Part shown: piece after piece, positions 9,380 through 20,450 of the stretch
How the letters are laid out: every line of letters begins with the position of its first letter
Numbering within the stretch: the first letter of the stretch is position 1
Assembly (NCBI GenBank): GCA_933228895.1
Contig: OW121855.1
Coordinates: forward strand, 34,920,698-34,984,697
Length of the DNA stretch: 64,000 bases
Reading direction: 5' to 3'
DNA from: Platycnemis pennipes
Lineage: Eukaryota; Arthropoda; Insecta; Odonata; Platycnemididae
Notes under the pieces: generated by a model
The model's database searches: none
Told to the model about the DNA's origin: nothing
What the model saw: only the letters and a program-made list of their open reading frames with translations
Translations under genes and position numbers: made by a program

Positions 9380-10745
9380 AGAATAAAAACATGGTAGTTT
9401 TGAATAATGCTAAGGGCAGGAAAACTAGAAAAAAAAGTTGGAAATGTAGAAATAGGAGAGAAATCATAGATTTGTTAGGATTGAGCAAAATAATATAGAG
9501 GGTCCAAGGGTGCTTCTGAAGTAATGGTTAATGAGTGACATACAGTTGAGGGAATGGGAGTTGGTCATCAGTGGCAGCATTAAAACAAAGTTAGGAAGAA
9601 GGGTAGAGTAGGTGAATGGTAGAATATTAGTTGTAGAAATACAAGCAATGCCAATGAACCTATAGTCATAGTTCAGGTACACATGCCAACTGGGGGCTGC
9701 TAGGGGAGTATTGGTTGGTGTAAGAAATGAACAAGGAGAGAAATCTGCGGAGATCTTCAGGAGAAACAATTTGGTGATCACCAATATATGGTTTAAATAT
9801 CATCCCCATGGTAGTAAGTCAAAAAAATTAGAGGAGATTGATAATATTGACTCAGAGATACTGAATAACCTAAGGAGGAGTGGAAAAGAAAGATTTTATG
9901 AGCTAGTTTGAATAAAATATAGGAACATCATTTATTCAAAGGTTCCATAAAAACCTCATTGATACCTTTACCAACAGAGAGGATACCAAGGGAATGCAAA
10001 TACTCAAGCCTATCAGTGTAATATCACATGCCAGATTGAGTTTAAAAGTAGGAAGTCTCTATAGCTAGATAAGGTAAAGCAATTTAGCTATATGCATAGT
10101 ATGTAGGAGGAAAATTGATTTAGCAACAGTGAAGTTTAAAGGAAAATTGAGTCGGTAAAAGAGGTGTTTACCCATAGAAGAGAACCGATGCCAGGGCCAA
10201 GAAAAGACTGGTGAAAAGTGATGTGGAAAGGAAGACACTTAGTAATTTCTAGAGATTGTAGGAGAAAAAAACTCAGCACCCGTCAATTGACGAAATTGGG
10301 ATAAAGAAAAAGGAGAGGATGGAGCAGATACATATTAAAAGGCAAGGGTGTTTTAACCCTTTTACTGCCAGCCCCTTTAAGGTACACTGTGTGAAAACTG
10401 CCAAGCCCATTTCGGTGTAAATCATAAGATTATGAATTTTAGATATATTTGAAGCACTTAATTTTAATATGTGAATTCTGTATTTCTCTCAATGTTGATG
10501 ATATATTTCAACTTTTATGAGGATGAAAAATATCATTCTTGCTGTCTCTGATTTGAAGGAAATATAATATTACATATTTGTAATCTGGCAGTAAACGGGT
10601 TAAAGGACATTATAGGGGAAATAATGTTGGATAAATGAGGTAGAGGAAGGTGAAGAATGGGTATTTTGGATAGATTAATGCAAAGTAGGAAGTATCCAGA
10701 ACTAAAGAAATGAGTCATGGGAATAATTTTATGTCCATTGATATA
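9380..10745 (+). mobile_element. Non-LTR retrotransposon NL1-type, copy E (internally deleted)
   Basis: Begins with the endonuclease opening (AATGCTAAGGGCAGGAAAAC matches 1386-1412). It then jumps by deletions: the endonuclease middle to 9700, a GVRNEQGEKSAEIFRRNNLVI stretch (18 of these residues: RNEQGEKSAEIFRRNNLV) at 9720-9780, a reverse-transcriptase-proximal piece (LIPLPTER-like) at 9960-9990, and the C-terminal region from about 10050 to 10745. It lacks the FADD box. It has no clear 3' hairpin. A 243-bp TTAA MITE sits in it at 10357-10599. Confidence 0.75.
10353..10603. mobile_element. TTAA-flanked MITE, 243 bp, inserted in LINE copy E
   Basis: TTAA at 10353-10356 and 10600-10603 bracket 243 bp with 15-bp terminal inverted repeats: left CCCTTTTACTGCCAG, right (reverse complement) CCCGTTTACTGCCAG, 14 of 15 identical. 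Removing the MITE and one TTAA restores GTGTTTTAAAGGACAT, which is exactly the sequence of NL1 fragment J at 13524-13539. No coding capacity. The CCC start and TTAA duplication fit a piggyBac-mobilised MITE; the full piggyBac at 40.4 kb also starts CCCTT. Confidence 0.9.
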
Positions 10746-10944
10746 TATTATGCATGTGCCTAATTGCTGAATACCCTATTCTGTACAGCTACTGAGTTTG
10801 AACACCAGAAAAAAACTCAGGTAATAATTTATGTACATACTAATTTGGATTGAGATGCAAGGCTCATTCCACTGACCTAACAGGAACACATTAGTTTTAA
10901 CAATCAAGTTATTTGAGTTCAATGTGAATAAAATTATTTCTCCA

Positions 10945-11300
10945 TCTCCATCAACACTAGTTATCAATTCTAAGGTTGGTTTGACACACCTCTCCACTTG
11001 ATTTTTCACTAAGCCAGTCTCTTCATACTGACATAATTCTTCCCCCGCTTACATTCTTGCTTTACCTTCATATCTTATATAAGAAATCCCTTTTCCATTA
11101 TTCACGTTAACTTTCCCTTTAGGCTACCTACATCAGACCATCATATCTCAAGAAGATGATGAGGCGTCTTGTCCTCTTTTTACAGTTTCATACTACATTT
11201 TCTAGTCTTCCTAATGTTTAAAAAAGTTCTTAGTTAGGTACTCACCCAATCCCTATTATTTTCATCATACTTATACTCTTTAAACTACTGCACCCTTCAA
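10945..11300 (-). mobile_element. NL2 LINE, copy H (3' fragment)
   Basis: Begins on the plus strand with CAATTCTAAGGTTGGTTTGA and CTCCACTTGATTTTTC, parallel to 6629-6668 of copy D. It continues through the equivalent of the DNLIGHILRHDGLM block (GACCATCATATCTCAAG) to about 11300. No open frame remains. Confidence 0.65.
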
Positions 11301-12955
11301 ATATGAGTTTGAGTTTGACACTGCAGACATACTCCTACCCCAGCACTACAAGAGCAGGACAGACATAAGTGATAAATGAAGAGCGATTTACTGCTGGACT
11401 GAGAGATACAATATTTTGTTTTTTTGTTTGATAGTACACAACTAACATGCGAACAAGGTCCAAATATTTTTTTTTAAATCATGAATCACACTGCATAATC
11501 CTTTCCTTAAGTTCTATTTTTCCTTTATTTTTCAACAAAAAATGTATCTTTCCTAGCAAAAATCATATCATGGCTGATGACCAACTATCCCCATCACACT
11601 CCCTAATGGCAGTTTGGAGAGTGACATATAGGTGCATTGTTCTGATTCAGATCTCATGATGAAACTAATGGGCTGAATAAAAATTCTATTTGAGAGCAAA
11701 ATGTATTATAATTTGAGGAATATGAATGTAGGGTCCTTTTTTTCTGTTCCTTTGATTCAGTGGGCCAAGTAGAGCACCATGAGGTTGACAATATGAAGAT
11801 GTCCACATTCACAACTTTTTCTTTCTCTTGTGGAACTCTTTTGCAATTAAACCAACAGATTTTTTCTAATATGCAATGATTTTTTTCAAAATTCTCTCCC
11901 TGTTTTTACTACAGGATTATCACCAAGTGAAGCCCAACTCAAAAGCCAACCATCTCATTTTGATCCCACAGTACTTTCAGAAAGTACAACTAGTTTCAGA
12001 TCTTGGAAAATGCATCACTGACTCAAGAGTCTGAGTAAAGCCAATACACAAAATGTACAAAATTTTCAAAATGTGTTAAACATCAAGGATGACTACTCTG
12101 CATAGGTTATTCTTAGTTCATACCAAATTTGGTTTAAAAGATTATGGCATAGAGCTCAACTGGTGCAAAACCAAGGGTATGGCACATCCACACTGAGTAT
12201 GAGCGATAAATCTTATTCCTGTGCTACCTATATGATTTCCCATGAAGCTCAGATACACAGAATATAGCACTGGGAGTAATTTAGGTAGGGGCATCCAAAG
12301 ATGATTCTCTCAAATTTGAACGTGAGACCCTCTGGTATGCAGCTAAACATTCCACACTGGGCTACCAAACTATCTCAATGTATGAGAACCGACTTATATC
12401 ATGCTCATTGAATTAAAGTGTGTGGCTTTTCTCATAGAATTTAACAAGAATTTTGTAATATGAAAATAATTATTTATGTTGAGTTTAGGATAGGTAACAT
12501 AAACTGGTTGGAAAATGGGTATATTTACCAAAGAAATGATGTCAACCATGGACATATGGAGCTCATTCATTGCTTATTATTTCCATAACATACCCAATAC
12601 AAGGAGTCAGTTTGTCCTGGTGAAAAGCTAATGAATAGAAGAAAATATTTCCCTATACCACCACAATAATGTTTCATGCATAGTCAGTAGGTAATGATCA
12701 AGAGTTTTCCCAATTTCAAGCATGTTATCCAGAATTTCTGTTGAAATGAAATCACACTACGCCACTATAGTGGCATTGCCTGTAGGGGACAAGGGAGGTG
12801 GCCTGCTTTGGCTCTCCCTTTATTGTGGGGGCTAATTTTGATCTTTACCAATTTAAGTCTTTTGTCTTATCTTGTTGGAGATTAGAATACAGGATGAATG
12901 CCAATTTTATTTTCTGAAAAAATCATTGGTGCAGTCTCTAATGAAAGGTTTGTGT
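11301..12955. other. AT-rich non-coding stretch
   Basis: About 1.6 kb with no convincing frame (longest is a 70-codon T-rich frame at 11447), no repeat shared within the window and no TIRs found. Confidence 0.55.
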
Positions 12956-12964
12956 TCAACCTGT

Positions 12965-13200
12965 AAGTTAGCCTGGTTGGTTAGGATTGAGCTCTCAAAA
13001 TAGAAGGCAAATGGTGAGTGAAGCTCACACATCACGGTAAAGAGCACAGGGCCACCTTCCTTTCTCTGAGCTACCTATGGTTTCACAGAAAGATTGGTAC
13101 CCAGAAAAAAAAAACTGCTAGGGTTTGGTTGAACATTTTCAAATGCCTTTCCCGGGATTTAAATCCGGTACCAGGCCACCTCCATTTGCTACTGAAAATC
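12965..13200. repeat. tRNA-derived SINE-like fragment(s)
   Basis: Plus strand AGCCTGGTTGGTTAGGATTG resembles an A-box start, and 13149-13170 reads on the minus strand as a GGATTTAAATCC B-box. The two lie in opposite orientation, so this may be two partial SINEs or a rearranged one. Confidence 0.4.
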
Positions 13201-13374
13201 CGGGACCGATAATTGAAAGAGGGAAGCCAAGCGAAGTGAACGATCGTGTGGCTTTAATAAGTTTGAGGGATAGAAGACTAATATTTGCTCCTCTACGTGC
13301 CTAGAACTCATATTGAACGTGGCATATAACAGCGCCGAAATGAGTACTTCAAGGAAGGAAGACGAAAATAAACG

Positions 13375-13645
13375 TCGGATAATGAGATGTGGATGTAGAA
13401 GAGGAGGAAGGTAAGGAGGGCAGAAATAGGGAAATGATAGGGAACGTAGGGGAAGAGAGGAGGGGTTGATTGAGGAAATTAGAAGGCGAAGTGAATGGAT
13501 GAAATGGGTAATGAGGGGGGAGCGTGTTTTAAAGGACATGAAAGGGGGAAGAAGTTTGGGTAAGTCGGGTAGAAAGAGGAGATTGATGGAATGGCATGGT
13601 GGGAGGTAGGAAGTACGTATGTGAGACAAAAGAAGAACATAGGGA
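13375..13645 (+). mobile_element. NL1 LINE, fragment J (3' coding end)
   Basis: GAGATGTGGATGTAGAAGAG matches 4109-4130 of copy B, and the following ATGGATGAAATGGGTAATG, GTGTTTTAAAGGACATGA and GGGTAAGTCGGGTAG blocks follow 4225-4320. It is the C-terminal region only. It preserves an unoccupied version of the MITE target at 10353. Confidence 0.75.
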
Positions 13646-14445
13646 AAGATAGATAACATGGTAAGTATTTAAGTCCATCCAATCCAACCGTAGAACTTCA
13701 CCATTTATTTTACTATCAATTCATAAAATGTACCATCTCACCTCTCTCCTCATCAGTATCTCGTCAAGCCGCTAAACATTTGTCGTCCTCATTTTTTAAC
13801 AATTTAAGTTTCGCGGCCGTATGATGTAACGCTCAATCCTCACAATGGGTGCCAACCATAAGCCCCTCTTCTGCTGATCACTCACAGCTTTTTCGCTTAA
13901 GCAATTTGCAATCTCTCTTAAGCAATCTCTCGCAATTCTTTTGTCAAGAGCCTCACAAAAGCTATCGCTTCGCTGACCGGCCGAATCATTACATATTGGT
14001 TAGGTATGCGCACATTTTGAAAAAAAAAAAACAATAAGAAGAAATCCTTGCGTGAAATTTTCTGCGAAAAAGGCAAATGTATCAATCAGAGAATAAAAGT
14101 GGGTAAGGGAGACAAGTGGAACAATTTAGATGCCTGGGAAAGCGCTAAAGCTAAAGGTGTTTCGATGCGGACTGAGCTAAAAGGGGGCGTATCCTAAAAG
14201 AAGAGAGAGTGACAGGAATCTGGAAAGGATTCAAAGAAAATTTTAGCAAAGATTTTAATAAAGTGAATTAAATATTACGGTAAAGGAAACTGAATTGAAC
14301 GAGGACAAGAATGGAATGCAGGTGAGGAATGTTGTCAAAGTTCCACACACATTTATAACGGTGGGTTTCGTAGTGTGAAACGAAAACAGAGAGTACTGTT
14401 CTAGTAAGATCTATTATTCAGTATCTACTAAAACACGGATAGAAA
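13646..14445. other. Unassigned spacer
   Basis: Mixed composition with no family recognised. Contains a 62-codon plus frame (13849) that I regard as chance. Confidence 0.5.
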
Positions 14446-15189
14446 TTAGGGGTCATTCCACCAGAAATCAACCAGAGGTAGTTGCTGACCCATTTTTTTT
14501 ATATTTTGTACATAGATAGGTGCTTATATGTAGATTAAAAATCAGTTTTCGTTACATATTTAGAGCAATCCATATCCAAAATACGGGCATTATCACGTGT
14601 GTCGGAAGAGTAAAAATGTCACTTTTTGACGTTAGCGAATATTGCTACTATTTACATATTTTTAAAGTTACAGCAACCATACTTATATTAATACTTTTTA
14701 AAAACTTTGTTCTATAGAAGTATGCAAAAGAAAATAAATTTTTAAAAATATTCAGGCATAAACGAGGGCATCAACTTGAGGCATCAAAATTTTGTTTTTT
14801 TTTTCACTTTTTGAAGGCCAATCATTCAAAATATGGACCAGATATCAAAACAAATCCTTTTGGGATTAATACTCTAGGTACGCATGTTTCACAGAAACAA
14901 TATTTTTTTTTACATCCTGAGTCCTCTTTACCCCCAAAACAAATTCAAAATGGGTGGAAACTCAAAATTTGACATTTTCAATGTAAGTAGTAAAAATGTG
15001 ATATTCTTAGGAAACTAACTTATCATATAACCTGCACTGACTTCAAATTTGGGGTTGATACTCAAAGCCGTTTAGGTGTGACGGGTGTGACAGCTGTTTG
15101 AAATTTGACAGAAATGGTGCTACATGTAGTTCGATCCATAGTTTTACCACTACGTCAGTGTTCTAAAGAGACTTATTACTAGTAGCCCA

Positions 15190-15395
15190 CAGCAAGATTT
15201 CAGCAAGTTTGGTTGAGGCTAGCGTACGGCTTGCCAAGATTGGCAATCTAGATGTAAGCCTGCTGCAAGTTTGCCAATATTGACACGTTCCGTGCAAGTT
15301 ACACTCGACTTGCATGAAGTGTGCCAACCTTGGCTACTTTGCTGCAGGACTCTGGCAACATTGGTAGCAATAGTGCAAGGCCGAAGGCAATTGCA
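15190..15395. repeat. Cluster of GCAAG / TTGCCAA half-sites
   Basis: Recurrent words within ~200 bp: CAGCAAG twice, TTGCCAAGATTGGCAA (an inverted pair), CTGCAAGTTTGCCAAT, GTGCAAG, GTGCCAACCTTGGC, CTGGCAAC and GTGCAAGG. Spacing is irregular, so it is not a simple tandem array; it may be subterminal repeats of the host element. Confidence 0.5.
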
Positions 15396-15400
15396 ACTAT

Positions 15401-15658
15401 AGGGTTCCTACTAAGGGAGGAGTAGCTTGAACCTTTGCTTGAACGCGCACGGCTTATTTCCCGAAGGAGAAAAATAATTCGAGCTAAATTGAAGATGAGC
15501 GAGTTAATAGGAAAAATTAGCGCGAAATTAACTTAAGCACGTAACGATAAATTAACTGACAAAGAAGAACAAGGTTGTAAAGTCGTGAATAGAGATTAAT
15601 CGTGAATACAGATTGATTGAGTACAGAATACAGTGGTATTGGCGTCAGGGTTCCTACT
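15401..15658. mobile_element. 234-bp insertion flanked by 12-bp direct repeats
   Basis: AGGGTTCCTACT occurs exactly at 15401-15412 and again at 15647-15658. A 12-bp direct repeat around 234 bp suggests a target-site duplication of retroposon length. No TIRs, poly-A tail or tRNA boxes were recognised inside. Confidence 0.45.
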
Positions 15659-15732
15659 TGTATCGCCAAGGATCCCGCGGCCCGTCAACTACTTTTATTA
15701 AAATTTGTTGATTTCTGGTGGAATCACCCTTA

Positions 15733-16199
15733 GGTAAAGCTGCTGATGCAGTGTCCGTTTTACAATCAAGCGGCTACGAAGGTATTAACTCAGGGAGAAT
15801 TTTTCATGCGATCGTATCATATAAAAAAAACACAAAGGAAGACAATGAGAAAGCAACTCGAAAATTATTTCCATAATATTTACGATTGTACAAAATCAAT
15901 TGAACATAATACACATTAAAAACTATTGTTTAAATGTAAAAACTTCCGTTGATATTCAAACGTTGATTGAGAGCGGGATTTTGCTATTTTGATCTCTTTA
16001 TTCTCTACTGATTAACTGTTCAACAAATTTGAGAAAATTGAGAGAAAAAAATAGGGCAGAGCAGTTACTTCCCATGACAAAGCAAAACAGAAACTCGTTG
16101 TGAGAAGAATATTTCTTCAAAGCACGATGCAGCATTAAAAAATTTCAGTTTATTGCGGCGGGATGAGAACTTAAAAAAAAGGAGTCGATCCACTTATCC
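15733..16199. other. AT-rich spacer, nothing recognised
   Basis: No frame, TIR or repeat partner recognised. Confidence 0.55.
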
Positions 16200-17140
16200 T
16201 GCAAAGAATTATTTCGGCGCCCCACGTGAAAGACAGAAAGGTATTGAGACACAAAGACATTTCCGCGCTAATCTTTTCTTTTTAACCGCAATCGCCGTTT
16301 TTCCGGAATCGCAGCGAAAATAAAAACAACTCATTGAGCGAGGGAGGGTGGGAACCACACACGATTGACGTCGCCCCATGATTCAAAAGGGGCGTAAAAC
16401 GGGCCGAGGAAAGCAAAAATACTGCTCCCCAAGCACGCATCTTCATCCTGTCGCATAACAATCGCCGCGTCAATCTTCTGCACGGAGAAGGAAGCCGAAT
16501 GTGGAGGAGGAGTGGAGACGGGAGTGAGGAACAAGGGGCATTTTGAGCATTATATTTGAAGGGGAGTGGAGGTGGTGATAGTAGGCGCTCTCTTACTCGA
16601 TCGACCGCAGAAGGATCCAAGAGAGGACTAGGGGTATTTTTTTTACGGGAGAAGATGCCCGTTGGACCCGGAACACTGGACTCGCCCTCACACGGAGTAA
16701 ATTTATGGATTTATTGGTCGAGGGAGTATCCCACTCTTTTCCAACCCCATCCTTCCCTTCCACCCCTCTCGGCCCCCTGAACTCTTCACCCCCTCCCAAC
16801 CTGCCACCCTATAAGTTTCACTTCCCCTCCTCACCCCACTCCTTCACATCAACCCTGAAACCTCTTCCGGCATCCATTGCGAGGTTGGTACCCGACTGAC
16901 GTCGGACAAAGAAACACTGCGGGCAGTAAACGCATAACTCCCAAGTTCGCATCATCGCCGCTATAGGGAAGGACGGGGCAAGGGAAGGGTTAGTAGCGGG
17001 TGGAGGCGAAGACGGCCCCTTTGGGCTCTCCTGCCCCCTTTAACCTCTCATCCCATGGCCCCGAAACCCCTAAGCCGTCCTAAATGTGTCCCCGAGAAGG
17101 ACGGTAGTTTTATCCAGCAGGATAGGGAAGTGTATTCTGA
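16200..17140. other. GC-rich, CpG-containing island with a C/T-rich core
   Basis: Sharp rise in GC and CpG against AT-rich flanks. 16730-16870 is almost pure pyrimidine on the plus strand with CCCC runs. Overlapping frames on both strands (for example 16282-16620 minus, 16556-16780 plus) are low-complexity and unsupported. Could be a CpG-island promoter or unmethylated regulatory block of an unseen gene; no TATA box or splice-supported exon can be assigned. Confidence 0.45.
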
Positions 17141-17217
17141 TCTTCTTATCCCAGCATCGGTACATTCGGTACCTCCTTAAAACTCATTGATGACAGTAGG
17201 TAATATCATAAAAACTA

Positions 17218-17575
17218 GTCTTCACCTTCATTGGAAGGTGAGTTTGATTGGCTACTGACCTAAAAAACTGACGTTTAATATCACATGAAAAAAATTGTGA
17301 TCAACCTGAATGTTGGTGGTTGATAGGTGAAGGTAGAGCTCACTCCGTACCCTCCGTACTAAGCCATTGGCGTGTGAAATTCACACATTCAGGGTAGGGG
17401 GGGCCAGTTCCTTTCCCTGACCCACCAGCGATTTCTTACGAAGTTTTGACGCACAGAAGTCAAATAACGAAGATTTTAGATGGGAATGTCCTAGCTTCTG
17501 CTCGGGGTCTGAACCCAGAACCCTCCCGTCTGTAGCTCAGCGCTCTACTCCTAAGCCACCACGACCCAATCACAT
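17218..17575 (-). repeat. tRNA-derived SINE
   Basis: Minus strand from 17575 reads a tRNA-like head: GTGGTGGCTTAGGAGTAGAG (A-box) and GGGTTCTGGGTTCAGACCCC (B-box, GGTTCAGACCC). A unique body continues toward 17218. It is not an intact tRNA gene: the acceptor stem does not close. Body length is uncertain. Confidence 0.65.
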
Positions 17576-17759
17576 AAGAGAGGATGTGCAAAATATGGAC
17601 TGTCTTTACACACTAACGTAGCAATATAAACGCAATTTCGGTATAGTGAACATAAATTCCAAAAGGGAGGCAGGAGACTTGGATACCAATTCAAATATGT
17701 ATTATTTATTCATTAAGCCCTTGGAATAGTACTTTGGCCTTTAGAATTTTCATATAATA

Positions 17760-17900
17760 ACATACAATACCATCATAACGAAGGCGATAAGAGCACTTCA
17801 AAGCCCCGGGTTTTGAAAAACCCACCCGCAGGACTCGTATTCGCGACATAGGATTGGCAGGCGAGCGTTTACTCCGCCGCCTCCGAGACCGCCAAATTAT
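17760..17900 (-). repeat. tRNA-derived SINE head
   Basis: Minus strand: GGTCTCGGAGGCGGCGGAGT, CGCTCGCCTGCC, then a B-box-like CGAATACGAGTCCTGCGGG. Short body follows. Different from the head at 17575, so a separate insertion. Confidence 0.55.
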
Positions 17901-18294
17901 AGAATTACTTTCCCAAAATCGTCCTCAAAAGCGAGGTACCACAATGTGGAAAACTTGCAATAATGGGAGGAGATAAGAGTTTTAAATTCTATAACGTATT
18001 ACCTATGGCGTGTAATTTTCACACTTATAAAATTAACTACCAGACTCAGTTTCAACACATTTTGTCACTTAATCACAAGATAACTATTTAAACGACACAA
18101 TTCACTAATACCAATGTTCCATTGCTCATTGAAAAGTGAGAAACGCCACCCAGTCACATCAATTGAGAATATTAACTATATACACTATTGACAAAACTAT
18201 ATTTTCAAAGCGATTCTAGTTACTTTTTATTAATTTCTTACAATACCTCTTAGCTGAAATACGTACAGTTTGTATCATAGTTTCAATACTTTCG
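17901..18294. other. Unassigned AT-rich spacer
   Basis: Nothing recognised. Confidence 0.5.
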
Positions 18295-18365
18295 TAGTCA
18301 GTTATAAATTCTAAGATTGATTTTCTTTGATCACAATTTCTCCACAAAGCCAAACCCTTCCATCT
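18295..18365 (-). mobile_element. NL2-like LINE 3' tail fragment
   Basis: CAGTTATAAATTCTAAGATT followed by a CTCCACAAAGCC-type stretch parallels the NL2 3' end at 10955-11010. Very short and diverged. Confidence 0.4.
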
Positions 18366-18473
18366 TTCATAGATCCTGAAATTTATGTATGTATTTAAAT
18401 GCGATTAAAATGAAGAGCAAAAGTTAGCTTCAGTAGCATTTTAAAAATTGAGGAGAAATTTATCCAAAGATCA

Positions 18474-19010
18474 ATGGGGTCGTTTACCATATTTTTTTAT
18501 TGCCGAACCTGATAGAGTTTGTAAAATAAAAGGACCCGTATTTTTCCGTTTTCTGATCCGACAATTATTTCCCGAGTTATAAGCGGCGAAAAACTGATAT
18601 TTTTAACCCTTTCGGAAAAGTGGGTGTGGTGCAACCTCTGACGTATATCTACTTCGTCCAATCACAACTGAGCCCGCGAAGCTACTTTGCCTTATCGCAA
18701 TGGGGGGGACACAGCTGACTCGGCCAATGGGAGCGATTTCGACAGCATCTGTGCGAACAGACCTTCCGAGAACCCCCCTCCACTCCCTTCCCCCTCCCCT
18801 GAAAGCAGTCAAGGACGGGAGGAAAATGACGTCAATGTTATCACAGCAGCATTTTCGGTGGGCGTCACCTTATGCTTATTTTAATTTTTGATTTCTGAGT
18901 GAATGGTTGTGGTTAGAAGATTAATTTTTTCACTAAAATTCGTTTTTCGTTTCCATCTAACGATTTCGTGTACAAAATTGCGATTTCGGTCCCGAGTAAA
19001 CGCCCCCATT
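18474..19010 (+). repeat. AATGGGG-terminated repeat, copy 3 (most complete, 537 bp)
   Basis: Starts AATGGGGTCGTTTACC and ends GAGTAAACGCCCCCATT, whose reverse complement begins AATGGGGGCGTTTACT: 15 of 16 terminal bases match as an inverted repeat. ATC occurs immediately on both sides (18471-18473, 19011-19013), a possible 3-bp duplication. The inside contains CCAAT boxes, a GGGACACAGCTGACTCGGCC block and a C-rich stretch (18770-18805). Non-coding; the open frames at 18687 and 18700 are not conserved in the copies at 5.2 and 8.1 kb. Superfamily unassigned. Confidence 0.8.
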
Positions 19011-20450
19011 ATCACAGCCAAGGACCTGGTGAAAGCCCCAGAACTTTCGTGCTGAAGATTCTACCTTTCATTGGTTCTGGACCTCGCTCGGACGTCTGCT
19101 GACATTTCGGAAATTCTACGGCCAAAGATTTTATGCAAAAATTTAATTGATTTTTAATAATTGTCCATAACTGCGGATAGATGAACTGTAGAATTGATAA
19201 ACCAGTTCTGCGAAATCACTCCTGAATTGCAGTTTTTGCATTTTTTTATTTCATTTTCTCTTTTGTATAGCTGCTCTTGTTTATGTTCACTATTTTATAA
19301 TTGTGTATTCACCTCACTGCCTCATTATTGCATTATTGCTGTTCCAGGGGACTTGTCCCAGAGCATAATAAATTTTCTATTCTATTCTATTTTGAATTCC
19401 TTAATTCATCATGATTTTTAAATGATTTGTCTTCCCCTCCTTTCATCTTCACGTTACAACTGACCTACACCTTCGCTGCTTAAGTCTTCACTTCAAGGAA
19501 ACACCCTAATTCACCAAAAGTTTGCCTCTTTACTCATTACCCGCCCTTTATTTGGTCAAAGTAAAATAACTTTATAATAACCCTCAACAATAGTCTTGCA
19601 ATGGTCTGCAGCGGTCCAGCGTGTATATACTAAATAAAGTACAGGTAGGTACCTATTTACCTAGTGGGGACGAAACGTGTGGTATACCAATTGGGACGGG
19701 AGGGATCGCACATGACCTGAAAGACCGTACCTAATAAATATGGAAATATAGTACCAGCTTTTAATACAAATTATGCCTTATTTTCAAGTCACGAAAGGAA
19801 TATGTTTATTAAAATCTGTTTTAGATCAAATCACCGAAGAAGATATATAAGGTTTACGCTTTGATTAGTCCATGTTCACATTATATTGTTAGCCACTATG
19901 TTGTAAAATCGAAAAATTCCCTTGAGAACAATCACTCGACATATTATTATATTCTGTCATCGTTTATTTAAAAGAATCCAGAAAACTTGGTGATTATTGA
20001 GGTAATTGAGCCACTAAGGATTTCCATTAAGATTTTTTTGAAGTCCGTCATAGAGAAAATTTATTAAGGTGAGCTATACCCCTAGCTTCAACCGTATGGA
20101 GCCCATATTAGTCACATTACACATTTCAAGCAGCCGAAACATTGAAAAAATATCGAAAGAACCCGAATCGATAGCTTAACATAAAAATTGTTTTATCAAT
20201 AAAAAATTGCAATAAAAGAACAGACATTTCTAATTTAAGTAAAATATATAACAATTCAATACATCAAAATTAAAAAAATTATAGCATATAACCCTTATCA
20301 ACCAAATTGTAAACATATGTAAAATTTATTCCGTGTAATTTTTTGGCGTTCAAATTTGTAAAAAATTATATTGTAAACATTTGGCATTGAAAAAATCCTG
20401 TCAATCATGTTATCTATATCACCTATATTCATTGGTGGTTCATCCCATTT
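19011..20450. other. AT-rich non-coding stretch
   Basis: About 1.4 kb with no recognised frame, TIR or tRNA box. The minus frame at 20298-20495 overlaps the structured motif below and is not supported. Confidence 0.5.

Larger units (their letters stand above)
14446..15732. mobile_element. DNA transposon-like element with 24-bp TIRs and TTA duplication (PIF/Harbinger-like ends)
   Basis: Left end at 14449 reads GGGGTCATTCCACCAGAAAT; the right end (reverse complement from 15729) reads GGGTGATTCCACCAGAAATC, giving about 23 of 25 matching bases over the inverted ends. TTA stands on both sides (14446-14448, 15730-15732). The 3-bp TWA duplication and G-run start fit the PIF/Harbinger superfamily, but no transposase frame is present in the 1281 bp, so it is non-autonomous. 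It holds a block of GCAAG/TTGCCAA motifs (15190-15400) and a 234-bp internal insertion flanked by 12-bp repeats. Confidence 0.75.

Noticed and set aside
16282..16900. First exon of a host gene in the GC island
   Set aside because: Frames are proline/serine or arginine/glycine low complexity on both strands; no TATA box, splice signal with continuation, or recognised domain.
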